Shown: piece by piece, positions 1 through 9,225 of the stretch
Numbering within the stretch: the first letter of the stretch is position 1
Layout of the letters: every line of letters starts with the position of its first letter
Source: G963663525 sp963663525
Lineage (GTDB): Bacteria > Myxococcota_A > SURF-8 > G963663525
Assembly (NCBI GenBank): GCA_963663525.2
Contig: CAXXHC010000004.1
Coordinates: 558,001-622,000, forward strand
Reading direction: 5' to 3'
Length of the DNA: 64,000 nucleotides
The notes under the pieces: generated by a model
Told to the model about the DNA's origin: nothing
The model's database searches: none
Seen by the model: only the letters and a program-made list of their open reading frames with translations
Program-made: the position numbers and the translations under genes

Positions 1-415
1 TATCAGTACCCGGCGCGAAGGTCAAGAGATTTTCGCAAACCTGCGAGAAAAAGGGTGTGTTTTTTGCGGAGAAAATCGTAGGTCGGATGATTTTCTCCCG
101 ACACTTTCGAAAATGGCCCTTTTTGTCGGGTGAAAATTACCCGACCTGCTTGTGATCCGACCACAAAATCGGACCTGTTAGTGTAAGAATTTATCAGACA
201 TACGCTTTATATCCACTTTTTAGTCGAAAATACTGATTTTTCTGCATTTTCATTCACACTCATACTTCAAGAAACTTCGTGAAAAAAACTTCGTCATTAT
301 ACATATTTTCCGCTAAACTATTTACTTTTAGAACAGTTGGGAATTGTGTTGTGAAGGTTTGAGGATTGTGTGAGGGGTGTATGTTTCTTCCTCATGCGTT
401 GTACGGGATACCGCG
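1..415. other. Intergenic region before the TPR gene, with hairpin repeats
   Basis: No convincing gene is seen. The first 200 bases carry two hairpins of the element E family (one clear, one degenerate). The stretch from about 190 to 400 is AT-rich and probably holds the promoter of the downstream TPR gene, but no single -35/-10 pair stands out. Confidence 0.5.
125..145. repeat. Element E hairpin, copy 1
   Basis: Perfect 7-bp inverted repeat, GTCGGGT at 125-131 and ACCCGAC at 139-145, followed by CTGC. It has the same core as the hairpins at 11739-11761 and 60597-60623. A degenerate relative lies at about 79-104 (GGTCGGA ... TCCCGAC). Confidence 0.6.
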
Positions 416-3400
416 ATGAGCCAGCAGGAGATCGAAAAAAGCCTCGTGAAAAACCTGGAAGCCGCCGAGTCGTCCCATGATCGGTCGCGGCTGCTGGTAG
501 AACTCGGCGCACTGGCCGAGGAAGACGGCAAGCCCGTGGTAGCGTTGGACGCCTACCGCAAGGCATTGGTGGAGCACGCCGATGCAGGCCCGTTGATCGC
601 GGCGGCGAAAGTCATGGAACGCGAGGGCTGCTGGCTCCCGGCGGTGAGAATGCGCCGGGCGGCATTGTCGCTTGCTCCCGATCACGATATCCGTGCGGCA
701 TGGCTCGCACGGCTCGTGGAAATCCAGCTTTTTGAATTGAAACAGCCCGAAGAAGCCGTAGCGTCTCTCGTGGCCGATCCTGAGATAACACTTGGAAATG
801 CCACGTGTTTCATGCTTCTCGAAGAGGCACTGAAAGCCGCTGGCAGAACCGATGAAATCGTCACGTGGTATCGGCGCGCAATCGCCGAAGGAACGTTTGG
901 GGACGGTCAGGCCGATGTGTGGACGCGGGCGGCGGTGTGGTTTGAGAAAGCGGATGTTTCCGAGGACGAGCGTATCGAAGTTTACCGGAAGCTTGTGGAT
1001 CTTCGCGAGACGGATTCCGCCGCAGGGTTCGAACTGAAACGCCTGTTGGTGCGAAAGGGGCGCTGGGAGGAACTGTTTACGCTCAAAGGTGTCGGCGACG
1101 GCGAATTGTTCCGTATCGAGGCCGAATTCGTTGCCGAGGGGAACGTGGAGGCCGCCGCAGACGCCTACCTTCGATTCGCCGAGCGCGTTCCCGACAAAGC
1201 CAGCGAATATCTCTGGCGTGCCTATGATTTATTCATGCGTTGTCCCGAAAAGGAACAGGATGCCCTGAACCTTCTGGGGAAAATTCTGAAAATCGATGCC
1301 CGCGATGCCCGCGCCCTCGAACTTTTGGGGCGTGCCTATCGGCGGGAGCGACGATGGGAAGAATTGGCCGAAGTCCTGCGTCGCTGCTGCGAGTTGGAAA
1401 AGGACCGGGAAAAACTCGTGGAACTGCTATGCGAATGGGGGCGGATCAACGAGACGAAAACCGGTCGGTTCGAACGGGCGCTTTCCGCCTACCGGCACGC
1501 GCTTGGGAAAGATCCGGGAAATTCGACGGTGCTTGCGGCGCTGATACGGTTGTACGGGCGGAACGAGTCGTGGCGAAACCTTGCCGACGTGCTCGAAGGC
1601 GCTGCCGAATCGGCATCCGATTTCACGGCGCGCGGAAGGCTGTGGTTCGAAACGGGCGAAGTGTATTCCAGGCATCTCGCGAAGCCGCTGAAAGCCCGAC
1701 AATGTTATGAGAAATCGCTGAGTTACGATAGCCGTCTCCACGCCGCCAGAGAGCGTCTGGAAGCGCTGGAGGAGGGGAAATCGGGTCGTCAGGAGGAACT
1801 TCCGTTGGAAGCGCCTGCATCCCCGCAAAAGGCGGAAGTGGACGTGGAAGGGGAGAAAACCCGGCAGGACGTGTCCACGGACGAGACCGCGACGGAGGAA
1901 AAAGAGGGACGCATCGAGGCGACGACGACGAAAACGTTTCCCATTGCCCCTGTGATCGAAGAAACCCCGGCCACGGAGAAGAATGGGAAAGACGAACCCG
2001 AAAAAGACGCTTCGACGTCCGAAGACGAGGGAGAAAAGGAGCCGGCGAGCGACGGCAAATCACGTATCGAGGATACGATGGAGTTTCCCGAATCCGCATT
2101 CGAGAATCTCGACGAGCTTTCCCGAAAAGCGCTGGAAGCCGAAGCGAATGAAGCGTGGACCGAAGCGGTTCGATGCTATGAAAAGATGGTGAAACTGACC
2201 GTTTCCACGGACGACCGCATGGGACTGTACAAGCGAATCGGTAAACTGCGCTACGATCGGCTGGATGACCCCAAGGGAGCCGCCGAAGCCTGGGAGGAAG
2301 TTGCACGACACCGACCGGAATCGCTTGAAGTGCTTAATGTACTGGCTCAGTTGTATGCCCAGACCGAGCGTCACACCCAGGCGGCGAAGTACTATCAGAA
2401 ACTGATCGACCTGGAAACCTCGCCGGAAGAGGAGACGCGCTTGCGTCTTGTGCTCGCGGGGCTTTTGCAAGACAAGCTCGGCGACCACTTAAGCGCCGTG
2501 GAGCAGTACGAAAAAATCCTCGAAATCGACCCGACAACCGAGGGCGTGCTGGATTCTCTTTTAGCCATTCAGCGAGAAATGGGGCGGATTCTCGACCTCG
2601 TGGAGTTCCTGGAGCGCCTCATTGGTGAACTGGGAGATGAAGAAGTAGACGCTTGGGTCGGATTGACGATCTGGCTGGCCCGGATACATCACGAGGAAAT
2701 GGACGATTTACCGAGCGCGCGTGAAATCGTGGATCGTGCGTTGGAAGAAGTGCCCGGCGAGGAGCGGTTGCTGTCCTATCAGGCGGGATTGTTGGCGAAT
2801 TCACCGGAACATGCTGCGGATTCCATCGACAAGTACCGGGAATTGATCCGGGTTTCGCCGTTCAAACTGGAAGCCTGGCATGGTCTGTACCAGGTGTTTC
2901 GCGAGAACGAGGAATGGGACAGAGCCTATTGCTGCGTGCTCGGGCTGGAGTTTCTCCAGGATCTTTCTCCCGAACAGCTTCGTTTCGCCGAGGAAATCCG
3001 CGCGTTGAGGATTCGGCGTTTTTCGTCGTACATTCCCGAACTCGACCAGCGCCGCCTGCTCGTTCATCCTGGAGAAAACAGCGAAATCGGGACTGCGACG
3101 CAGATTCTCGCCAAGGTGCTTCCCCGCATGGTTCCCCCCAACCTGGGTCAGTTTTCGTTGGAAACCTGCTACCATGCGGCTGGAAGTTCGGCCAGTTTCC
3201 GCCATTTCGAGCACGCCGCGCAATATCTCGGCATCGAGCGCTTCGAGCTGTACATCGCTCACCGTCAGCCCAACCTGCTGCACGTCGCCGATACCCGACC
3301 GCAAACGGTGGTGCTGGGCGGGGATTTCGCGCTGGCTGCCGATTCGATCCGACGTTTCGCGATGGGCAAAGCCGTATCTCGGCTGAAACGTAACCGGTCG

Positions 3401-3868
3401 CGGTTCATCGACATCAACCACGTGGTGCTCAAGCGTTGGATCGAAACGCTGATTTACCTTTTCTACAACGATTTCACCCCGGAATTCACCAAACCGGCCA
3501 CCTTGAACCGCTTCGCCGATTCCATGCGCGCCGAGATTCCCGGCAACCTGATGGGGGATGCCCGCCTCGCCGCCGAAGCGATCTACCACACGCGGGACAA
3601 GACCCTGGATTACGAATCGTTCCTCAAGGCCGTGCGTCATACGGAAAACCGCCTGGGGCTGTTGCTGTCCGGCAGCATGATGGATGCGGCGCTGGTGGTG
3701 CATTATCTCGCACAGGGAAAGCCTCCGAAACGTCCCAAGAGCACGAAAGAAGTCCTGGTGCGGCACGGAACCGATGACGAAGTAAAGGAGATGCTGCGTT
3801 TTCTGGTGTCGAACGAGTACTTCGAGTTGCGAAGTATGACGAAAATCGCGGCGGCCTACGAACCCTGA
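416..3868 (+). CDS. Large tetratricopeptide-repeat (TPR) protein with a charged linker
   Basis: A protein of about 1150 residues, probably cytoplasmic, since no signal peptide or membrane segment is seen. Residues ~15-470 and ~590-890 are arrays of degenerate TPR helices with recurrent A-x3-Y/L-E patterns, for example YEKMVKL and YEKILEIDP. Between them lies a very acidic, low-complexity linker (~480-590) rich in E, K, T and P. The last ~250 residues form a separate globular region without obvious TPR signature. Such proteins usually act as scaffolds, and this architecture is common in Myxococcota-type genomes; the specific role is unknown. An in-frame GTG at 377 would add 13 residues. The ATG at 416 is preferred because the extra residues look non-coding, but neither start has a strong ribosome site. 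Confidence 0.8.
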   Translation: MSQQEIEKSLVKNLEAAESSHDRSRLLVELGALAEEDGKPVVALDAYRKALVEHADAGPLIAAAKVMEREGCWLPAVRMRRAALSLAPDHDIRAAWLARLVEIQLFELKQPEEAVASLVADPEITLGNATCFMLLEEALKAAGRTDEIVTWYRRAIAEGTFGDGQADVWTRAAVWFEKADVSEDERIEVYRKLVDLRETDSAAGFELKRLLVRKGRWEELFTLKGVGDGELFRIEAEFVAEGNVEAAADAYLRFAERVPDKASEYLWRAYDLFMRCPEKEQDALNLLGKILKIDARDARALELLGRAYRRERRWEELAEVLRRCCELEKDREKLVELLCEWGRINETKTGRFERALSAYRHALGKDPGNSTVLAALIRLYGRNESWRNLADVLEGAAESASDFTARGRLWFETGEVYSRHLAKPLKARQCYEKSLSYDSRLHAARERLEALEEGKSGRQEELPLEAPASPQKAEVDVEGEKTRQDVSTDETATEEKEGRIEATTTKTFPIAPVIEETPATEKNGKDEPEKDASTSEDEGEKEPASDGKSRIEDTMEFPESAFENLDELSRKALEAEANEAWTEAVRCYEKMVKLTVSTDDRMGLYKRIGKLRYDRLDDPKGAAEAWEEVARHRPESLEVLNVLAQLYAQTERHTQAAKYYQKLIDLETSPEEETRLRLVLAGLLQDKLGDHLSAVEQYEKILEIDPTTEGVLDSLLAIQREMGRILDLVEFLERLIGELGDEEVDAWVGLTIWLARIHHEEMDDLPSAREIVDRALEEVPGEERLLSYQAGLLANSPEHAADSIDKYRELIRVSPFKLEAWHGLYQVFRENEEWDRAYCCVLGLEFLQDLSPEQLRFAEEIRALRIRRFSSYIPELDQRRLLVHPGENSEIGTATQILAKVLPRMVPPNLGQFSLETCYHAAGSSASFRHFEHAAQYLGIERFELYIAHRQPNLLHVADTRPQTVVLGGDFALAADSIRRFAMGKAVSRLKRNRSRFIDINHVVLKRWIETLIYLFYNDFTPEFTKPATLNRFADSMRAEIPGNLMGDARLAAEAIYHTRDKTLDYESFLKAVRHTENRLGLLLSGSMMDAALVVHYLAQGKPPKRPKSTKEVLVRHGTDDEVKEMLRFLVSNEYFELRSMTKIAAAYEP

Positions 3869-3910
3869 GAGGTTCACGAACGTCCATCATTCCAAACGAA
3901 GGAGAGTCGA

Positions 3911-4705
3911 ATGTCCGGTTTCGACATGAATATGAGCGACAAAGTGTTTCTGGTCGCCGGGGCAAGCGAAGGTTTGGGCTTCGCCGTGGCGAAACTGCTG
4001 GCCGAACAGGGCGCGAACGTCAGCCTCTGCGCGCGACGGCAGGACGTATTGTCGAGCGCGTCCCAGCGTATTCGAGTGACGACGGGACGCGAAGCGCTGC
4101 CCGTTGCCGGGGATCTCACCGACCCGGAGTTTCCGGCCCGCTGGGTCGAGATTGTTACGGAGCGCTGGAAACGTATCGACGGCGTATTCACCAACAACGG
4201 AGGGCCGCCCGCCGGAACTTTTGAAGGTTTTGGGGAAGAAGAGTGGCAGGATGCGGTTTCGCTGACCCTGATGCCCGCCGTGCGTCTCGTACAGGAAACG
4301 CTGCCCTGGCTGAAGAGGAAAAAGGGCGTCGTGCTGCACTCGGTGTCGCTGTCGGTGCGCCAGCCACTCGCAGGACTGCTGCTTAGCAACTCGCTACGTC
4401 AGGCGGTGGTGGGCATGGCCAAAACCCAGGCCGACGAGTTCGGCCCGCTGGGAATACGAGTCAACTGCATCGCGCCGGGGCTTTTCGCGACGGGAAGGCT
4501 TGACTCCCTGATGCGCAAACGTGCGGCGGATGCGAAAATTCCCTTGAACGAGCAGAAAGAAATCAGCCAGGCCGCCATTCCGTTGAAACGTTTCGGCGAT
4601 CCGCAGGAATTCGCGGATCTGGCCGTGTTCCTGATGAGCGACCGGGCTTCGTACATCACTGGTCAGACGGTGACAATCGACGGCGGCATGGCCCGTGCGT
4701 ACTGA
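3911..4705 (+). CDS. Short-chain dehydrogenase/reductase, atypical active site
   Basis: 264-residue Rossmann-fold SDR, the length of FabG-like enzymes. The NAD(P)-binding glycine motif GASEGLG is at residues 17-23, NNG at 95-97 and the C-terminal IDGG near the end. The active-site serine region (VLHSVSLS) is present. Where classical SDRs have Tyr-x3-Lys, the sequence reads LSNSLR (Ser159/Arg163 in the Y/K positions). This could be a divergent FabG-like clade with altered chemistry, so the substrate is not predictable. A good ribosome site (AAGGAG) lies about 7 bases upstream of the ATG. The 3' end overlaps the start of the next small gene by 11 bases. Confidence 0.85.
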   Translation: MSGFDMNMSDKVFLVAGASEGLGFAVAKLLAEQGANVSLCARRQDVLSSASQRIRVTTGREALPVAGDLTDPEFPARWVEIVTERWKRIDGVFTNNGGPPAGTFEGFGEEEWQDAVSLTLMPAVRLVQETLPWLKRKKGVVLHSVSLSVRQPLAGLLLSNSLRQAVVGMAKTQADEFGPLGIRVNCIAPGLFATGRLDSLMRKRAADAKIPLNEQKEISQAAIPLKRFGDPQEFADLAVFLMSDRASYITGQTVTIDGGMARAY

Positions 4706-5105
4706 TTTCGCTCCTTTTTTCACGCTTTTGCGCAATTTGTGGGGAGTTTGCGCGCTTTTCGTCGGTCTGTCGCTGGGGGCGTTCGCCTGCGGCGGGGACA
4801 ACGGCGAGGGCGATCCCTGCGTGGACGACGACGATTGCAAGGCCGATCTCGTGTGCTGTTACGACGTTTGCGAGGCGGTGGGTGACGAAGAGTTGTGTTT
4901 GGAAGCCTGTAGCCGTAAGATGGAGTGCCGTAGCAGCTCGGACGACTCGGATTACCTGGACCGTTGCGAGACCAAGTGCCGCGACGAACCTTGCAAAAGG
5001 GACGACGTATACAACGGCTGCATCGTCAAAGCGGCGGACTGCGAAGCCGCCCAAACGTGTCAGCCGGGAGTGGGACAGAGCGATAACCCGGAGATTCCGC
5101 TTTGA
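4695..5105 (+). CDS. Small cysteine-rich lipoprotein
   Basis: 136 residues. The N-terminus has a hydrophobic signal segment (about residues 12-31) ending in a lipobox-like GAFAC followed by GG, so export and lipidation are likely. The mature part is short, acidic and has many cysteines in paired spacing (for example LVCCYDVC, CETKC), suggesting disulfide bonds in the periplasm. This type of protein is frequent in Myxococcota and Bradymonadales. It overlaps the SDR gene by 11 bases and is probably co-transcribed with it. The exact start is uncertain. Function unknown. Confidence 0.65.
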   Translation: MRTDFAPFFTLLRNLWGVCALFVGLSLGAFACGGDNGEGDPCVDDDDCKADLVCCYDVCEAVGDEELCLEACSRKMECRSSSDDSDYLDRCETKCRDEPCKRDDVYNGCIVKAADCEAAQTCQPGVGQSDNPEIPL

Positions 5106-5204
5106 TTTCGGGCGCTTCGGCGTGTAGTCTCTCCTTTTTGCGTATGAGATACTTTTAGAGCGGTTATCCATTGATTTTAGCGATAGAAAACCCTGGGAAA
5201 CAAA

Positions 5205-5293
5205 GGGTGGCACGGGCGAAGCGACGTGAAACGTCCGCTTGCCCGTGTACGAACGATGTTCATGGGCAACCTGCGGTTGGCCCATGGCACCCA
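5205..5293. repeat. Element D double-hairpin dispersed repeat, copy 1
   Basis: Two adjacent hairpins, one with arms CACGGGC ... GCCCGTG (about 5211-5248) and one with arms CATGGGCAAC ... GTTGGCCCATG (about 5261-5286), bounded by GGGTGGC and GGCACCCA. Near-identical units in inverted orientation occur at 11605-11697 and 60520-60585. Lies in the gap before ruvB. Confidence 0.75.
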
Positions 5294-5346
5294 CGATATA
5301 TGATCGCTGAAACCAATGAGGAACCGCTATAAGCACGGAAGACCCG

Positions 5347-6396
5347 ATGAGTGAACCACGCGACAACGAAAACCTCGACGCCATCCCTTCGGGAGACGAC
5401 GAATCCTTGGATCGGGCGCTGCGCCCCCGGAGTTTCGCCGAGTTTGTCGGACAGAAAAAGGCGAAAAGCCTGCTTCAGGTGTTCATCAAGGCCGCCCGGA
5501 AACGGGGCGAAGTGCTCGACCACGTGTTGCTCAGTGCACCGCCCGGCCTGGGAAAAACGACGCTGGCTCACATCATCGCCAACGAAATGGGCGCGAACGT
5601 GCACTTCACTTCCGGCCCGGCGATCGACAAAAAGGGTGATCTCGCGGGACTTTTGACGAATCTGCAACGCGGCGACGTGCTGTTCATCGACGAAATCCAC
5701 CGTCTGAGTCCGGTGGTCGAGGAAAACCTCTATCCCGCGATGGAGGATTTCAAGTTCGACCTGATTATCGGCGAGGGACCGAACGCCCGAAACTGGAAGC
5801 TCGACCTCGAGAAATTCACTCTCGTGGGCGCGACGACCCGCACCGGACTGCTCACTTCGCCGCTGAGAGACCGTTTCCAGATTCCACTAGGGCTGGAATT
5901 CTATCCGCCGGAGGATCTCGAAAAAATCATCCACCGTTCCGCCGGGTTGCTGGGCGTGCGGATTTCGCACGAGGGTGCGGTGGAGATAGCCAAGCGTTCG
6001 CGGGGAACGCCGCGCATCGCCAACCGCTTGCTGCGGCGCGTGCGGGATTTCGCCGAAGTCGAAGGCGATGGGGAAATCACGCTGGAAATCGCCCGCTACG
6101 CGCTCGAACGCCTGGAAGTGGACGAAATGGGTCTGGACGAGAAAGACCGGCGCATCCTGCACGAAATCGCCACCAAGTTCGACGGCGGCCCTGTGGGACT
6201 GAAAACCCTCGCCACCGTGGTATGCGAGGAAACCGACACGCTGGAGGATGTCTACGAGCCCTACCTGATACAAAACGGTTTTTTGCAACGCACGCCCAAA
6301 GGGCGCGTTATCACCCGCCTGGCCTATCGGCACCTGGGATTGAAATGGATCGCCGACCGGCAGGGGGATCTCTTCGACTCCTCGAACGAGGACTGA
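5347..6396 (+). CDS. ruvB: Holliday junction branch-migration ATPase RuvB
   Basis: 349 residues, normal length. RuvB is the hexameric AAA+ motor that, with RuvA, drives Holliday junction migration. Walker A APPGLGKTT is at residues ~64-72 and Walker B with IDEIH at 114-118. The sensor/arginine-finger region GATTRTG...SPLRDRF follows, and the C-terminal winged-helix DNA-binding domain ends with the family signature QRTPKGR...LAYRHLGL. The first ~20 residues are an acidic extension. It is followed after 3 bases by lpxC, so the two form a transcription unit. ruvA and ruvC are not in the window. Confidence 0.97.
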   Translation: MSEPRDNENLDAIPSGDDESLDRALRPRSFAEFVGQKKAKSLLQVFIKAARKRGEVLDHVLLSAPPGLGKTTLAHIIANEMGANVHFTSGPAIDKKGDLAGLLTNLQRGDVLFIDEIHRLSPVVEENLYPAMEDFKFDLIIGEGPNARNWKLDLEKFTLVGATTRTGLLTSPLRDRFQIPLGLEFYPPEDLEKIIHRSAGLLGVRISHEGAVEIAKRSRGTPRIANRLLRRVRDFAEVEGDGEITLEIARYALERLEVDEMGLDEKDRRILHEIATKFDGGPVGLKTLATVVCEETDTLEDVYEPYLIQNGFLQRTPKGRVITRLAYRHLGLKWIADRQGDLFDSSNED

Positions 6397-6399
6397 TCC

Positions 6400-7221
6400 G
6401 TGTCCGGCAAGGCGCGCATCCGTTTCGAAGGTGTCGGCCTGCATCGGGGCGTTTTTTCCCGGATCGAGGTCGAGCCGCTGATCCGTGCCCCTCTCGAAAA
6501 CTGCTCCTACACGTTCGTTTCGAAGGGCGTCGAGATTCCCGCCCTCGCAAGCCATGCCACGGGAGAATCCTTTCGCACGGTGCTCCAACGTGACGGAATT
6601 TGCGTGGAAACCGTGGAACATCTCCTGGCGGCGCTGGTCTGTGCGGAGATTCATTACGCGCGTATCGAAGTCGATGGCCCGGAAATCCCGATCCTCGACG
6701 GCTCCGCCCGCGAATTTCTCAGGGGCTTGAAATCACGAGCCGGGAAAAAGGCTTGTGAAAACGAGCCGTTGCCCATTCGCCACGTGGTAGAAGTGCGTGA
6801 TGAATCCGGCTTCGCGCGCCTGGAACCTGCTTTGAAACTCTCGTTTTCACTGGAATTTTCGCCGGAATTTCAATGGGTCGGCGGGAAATCCGTGCACATG
6901 GATTTCGAGACGTCGAGATGGCGGGAGGAAGTGGCTCCGGCGCGGACCTTCGGATTCCGGGAGCAGGAAAGCGTTTTGCGGCAGATGGGACTGATTCAGG
7001 GCGTAAGTCTACAAAACTGCCTCGTTTTTCGTGACGGCGAGGTGGAAAACCCGGAAGGGATGCGCCTGGAAGACGAGCCCCTGCGCCACAAATTGTTGGA
7101 TGCGCTGGGGGATCTCGCACTGGCGGGACGTCCTTTGCGGGGGCGTTTCGTATCTCGCAATCCGGGGCACGCCCGCACGCAGGCGCTTGTACGGAAAATT
7201 CTGGCACATCCGATGGGTTGA
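6400..7221 (+). CDS. lpxC: UDP-3-O-acyl-N-acetylglucosamine deacetylase LpxC
   Basis: 273 residues. LpxC is the zinc enzyme for the first committed step of lipid A synthesis. Zinc-binding and catalytic signatures are all present: VEHLLAA (E73, H74), HKLLDALGD (H230, D234 and D238) and the late NPGH (H257). The GPEIPILDGSA loop typical of the family is also there. The GTG start lies 3 bases after the ruvB stop. The N-terminus is about 10 residues shorter than usual, lacking the QRTLK-like lead, but begins in register at GVGLHRG. An earlier start inside ruvB is possible but less likely. Confidence 0.93.
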   Translation: MSGKARIRFEGVGLHRGVFSRIEVEPLIRAPLENCSYTFVSKGVEIPALASHATGESFRTVLQRDGICVETVEHLLAALVCAEIHYARIEVDGPEIPILDGSAREFLRGLKSRAGKKACENEPLPIRHVVEVRDESGFARLEPALKLSFSLEFSPEFQWVGGKSVHMDFETSRWREEVAPARTFGFREQESVLRQMGLIQGVSLQNCLVFRDGEVENPEGMRLEDEPLRHKLLDALGDLALAGRPLRGRFVSRNPGHARTQALVRKILAHPMG

Positions 7222-7318
7222 CTTTCGTGGAATGCCCCGTGATTTCAGGAACATATCGCCGAGTCCCGTCTCTTTCTTCCCTTTGATTCAAAGTTCGAAA
7301 AGAAACGGGACATTGGCT

Positions 7319-8587
7319 CTAAGGGCGTACCGAGACTGGCTTGCGTCTGTGACGTCGGGAACGGCGTCGGGCGGAGCCGGTAGAATTTTGCCCGGATCGT
7401 TTCGCGGGTTTGCGGATTTCCAGCGGCGTGAACACCGGTGCTTCTTCGATATGACCCACTTCCTGTCCGGAACCGGCGTGAATAGGAAGACGTTGATTGA
7501 TTAGACTTTGGATGGAATGCAGATCCTTGCGTTCTTCCGCCGAACAGAACGAAATGGCGATGCCGTGCGCCCCGGCGCGTCCCGTTCGACCGATACGATG
7601 CACGTAGGCTTCCGGTTCGTGGGGAATATCGAAGTTGATGACGTGGGTCACGTCGTCGATATCCAAACCTCGCGAGGCAATGTCGGTGGCTACAAGGACG
7701 TGTACTTTTCCACGCTTGAACGCGGCCAGCGCCGCCTGGCGGTTGTTCTGGCTTTTGTTGCCATGAATGGCGGAAGCGGAGATAGAGGCCTTTGAAAGTT
7801 TGTGAACGATTTTATCCGCCCCGTGCTTTGTCCGCGAAAACACCAATGTACGACCGATGTTTTCTCGTTGGATCAGGCGAATCAGCAGGTCGATTTTTCC
7901 CGGACGTTCCACCATGACAATCGATTGCTCGATGCCTTCCACGGTTGTTGCGGACGGAGCGGTCGAGACTTCCTCGGGTCGGTCGAGCATTTCTGTGGCC
8001 AGTTCTTGAATTCTGGGAGCGACGGTGGCCGAGAAAAGCAAGGTCTGACGCTTGGTCGGGATTCTCTTTGCAATTTGCTTGATGTCGTGGATAAAGCCCA
8101 TGTCCAGCATTCGGTCGGCTTCGTCGAGGATAAAGGTTTCAACGCGCCCGAGATTTACGTAGCCTTGCCCGATCAAGTCGAGCAAACGTCCCGGTGTGGC
8201 GACCAGGATGTCGATACCCCGTTGCAGAGCTTTTACCTGCGGATTCTGGTTGACACCACCATAAATCACCGTACCGCATAGATCGGTAAATTTGCTGTAG
8301 GCCGAAAAGCTGCTGCCGATCTGAATGGCGAGTTCGCGAGTCGGCGCCAAGGCCAAAACCCGTATATAGCGCCTTTTTCCCTTTTGGGGTTCGTTCAGCA
8401 TTCTGTGCAATACCGGCAAGGCGAACGCGGCGGTTTTGCCGGTGCCGGTCTGGGCACAGCCCAATACGTCGCGTCCATTGAGGACATGCGGGATGGCGAG
8501 TTCTTGAATGGGCGTCGGTTGAACGTATCCCTCTGCCTTCACCGCTCGGTTCAACGCCGAGTGAAGATTCAAGTCGGAAAAATTCAT
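7319..8587 (-). CDS. DEAD-box ATP-dependent RNA helicase (RhlE-like)
   Basis: 422 residues. Q-motif region PTPIQELAIP, Walker A CAQTGTGKT (residues ~44-52), the DEAD box, SAT, and the second RecA-like domain with HRIGRTGRAG are all visible. The C-terminus is a short basic tail (RRRSRRHRRK) of the kind found in RhlE/CsdA-type helicases acting on structured RNA in ribosome assembly or cold adaptation. The tail and core are closest in style to RhlE, but assignment to one subfamily is not certain. The gene faces lpxC convergently and has an unusually long (638-bp) gap at its 5' side. Confidence 0.92.
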   Translation of the reverse strand: MNFSDLNLHSALNRAVKAEGYVQPTPIQELAIPHVLNGRDVLGCAQTGTGKTAAFALPVLHRMLNEPQKGKRRYIRVLALAPTRELAIQIGSSFSAYSKFTDLCGTVIYGGVNQNPQVKALQRGIDILVATPGRLLDLIGQGYVNLGRVETFILDEADRMLDMGFIHDIKQIAKRIPTKRQTLLFSATVAPRIQELATEMLDRPEEVSTAPSATTVEGIEQSIVMVERPGKIDLLIRLIQRENIGRTLVFSRTKHGADKIVHKLSKASISASAIHGNKSQNNRQAALAAFKRGKVHVLVATDIASRGLDIDDVTHVINFDIPHEPEAYVHRIGRTGRAGAHGIAISFCSAEERKDLHSIQSLINQRLPIHAGSGQEVGHIEEAPVFTPLEIRKPAKRSGQNSTGSARRRSRRHRRKPVSVRP

Positions 8588-9225
8588 ATAGGTCTATACC
8601 TGTCTTTCCCCCGGTTCGTTCGAGGGTGAACGGCAAACGTTGCCTGCATCGATGTGAATCTGGAGAGTTTGGGGAAATCCAGAGAAGCGCGTCATCGCGC
8701 CGATTCGCTGAAGGGTCGCCTGCGATTGAATGCACCATAAGTCCAATCGGCAGGAATGTCAATGATTTAATGCTTTTATGCAGGTGGATACTTTGCCTGG
8801 AGCAGGTAGGACAATTTGTTGTCCTGCAACGAAACAGGGCAAGTCGGGTAATAATTTGTCCTGCCTGCGCGTTGGATTGCCAGGGAGAGGAATGTTAGGA
8901 ACCGGTTAAATCTGAAAGCAATCCAATTGACAAATCGCAACAGATAAATAGTTTGTCGGAACTCTCGTTTCCTTTGAAACGATTGTGAAATTTCGCTTGT
9001 TTCGTGAAATTGAGTGGCAGACGGGATCATGTATTGATTTGACTATGTGTTCTGTCTTGAGTGTTAAAGCGGGAAATAAGAATGTAGCTTGGTGTAAAAA
9101 TTATATACTTGACAAATTGTTTCTCGTAAGTAAAATTGGTATTAGAGGTATATATAATTACCGGGAATGGTTTTTGAATTTATTCTTCCTGGATAAGTTA
9201 CGAAATTTCCTCGTTGGATTGGGTC
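8588..9225. other. Long intergenic region between helicase and deacetylase genes
   Basis: 638 bases separating divergent genes. No reading frame here looks coding. It becomes AT-rich after about 8900. It holds degenerate hairpins related to element E at 8802-8827 (GCAGGTAGGACA ... TTGTCCTGC) and about 8838-8868, and a promoter candidate for the deacetylase at 9109-9136. The helicase may have a long 5' leader here. Confidence 0.5.
9109..9136 (+). promoter_or_regulatory. Candidate sigma-70-type promoter for the deacetylase lipoprotein
   Basis: TTGACA at 9109-9114, 16-bp spacer, TAAAAT at 9131-9136, in an AT-rich stretch about 90 bases before the ATG. Confidence 0.5.

Noticed and set aside
8776..9030. 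Small frames in the 8.6-9.2 kb gap
   Set aside because: No conserved features, cover hairpin repeats; treated as intergenic.
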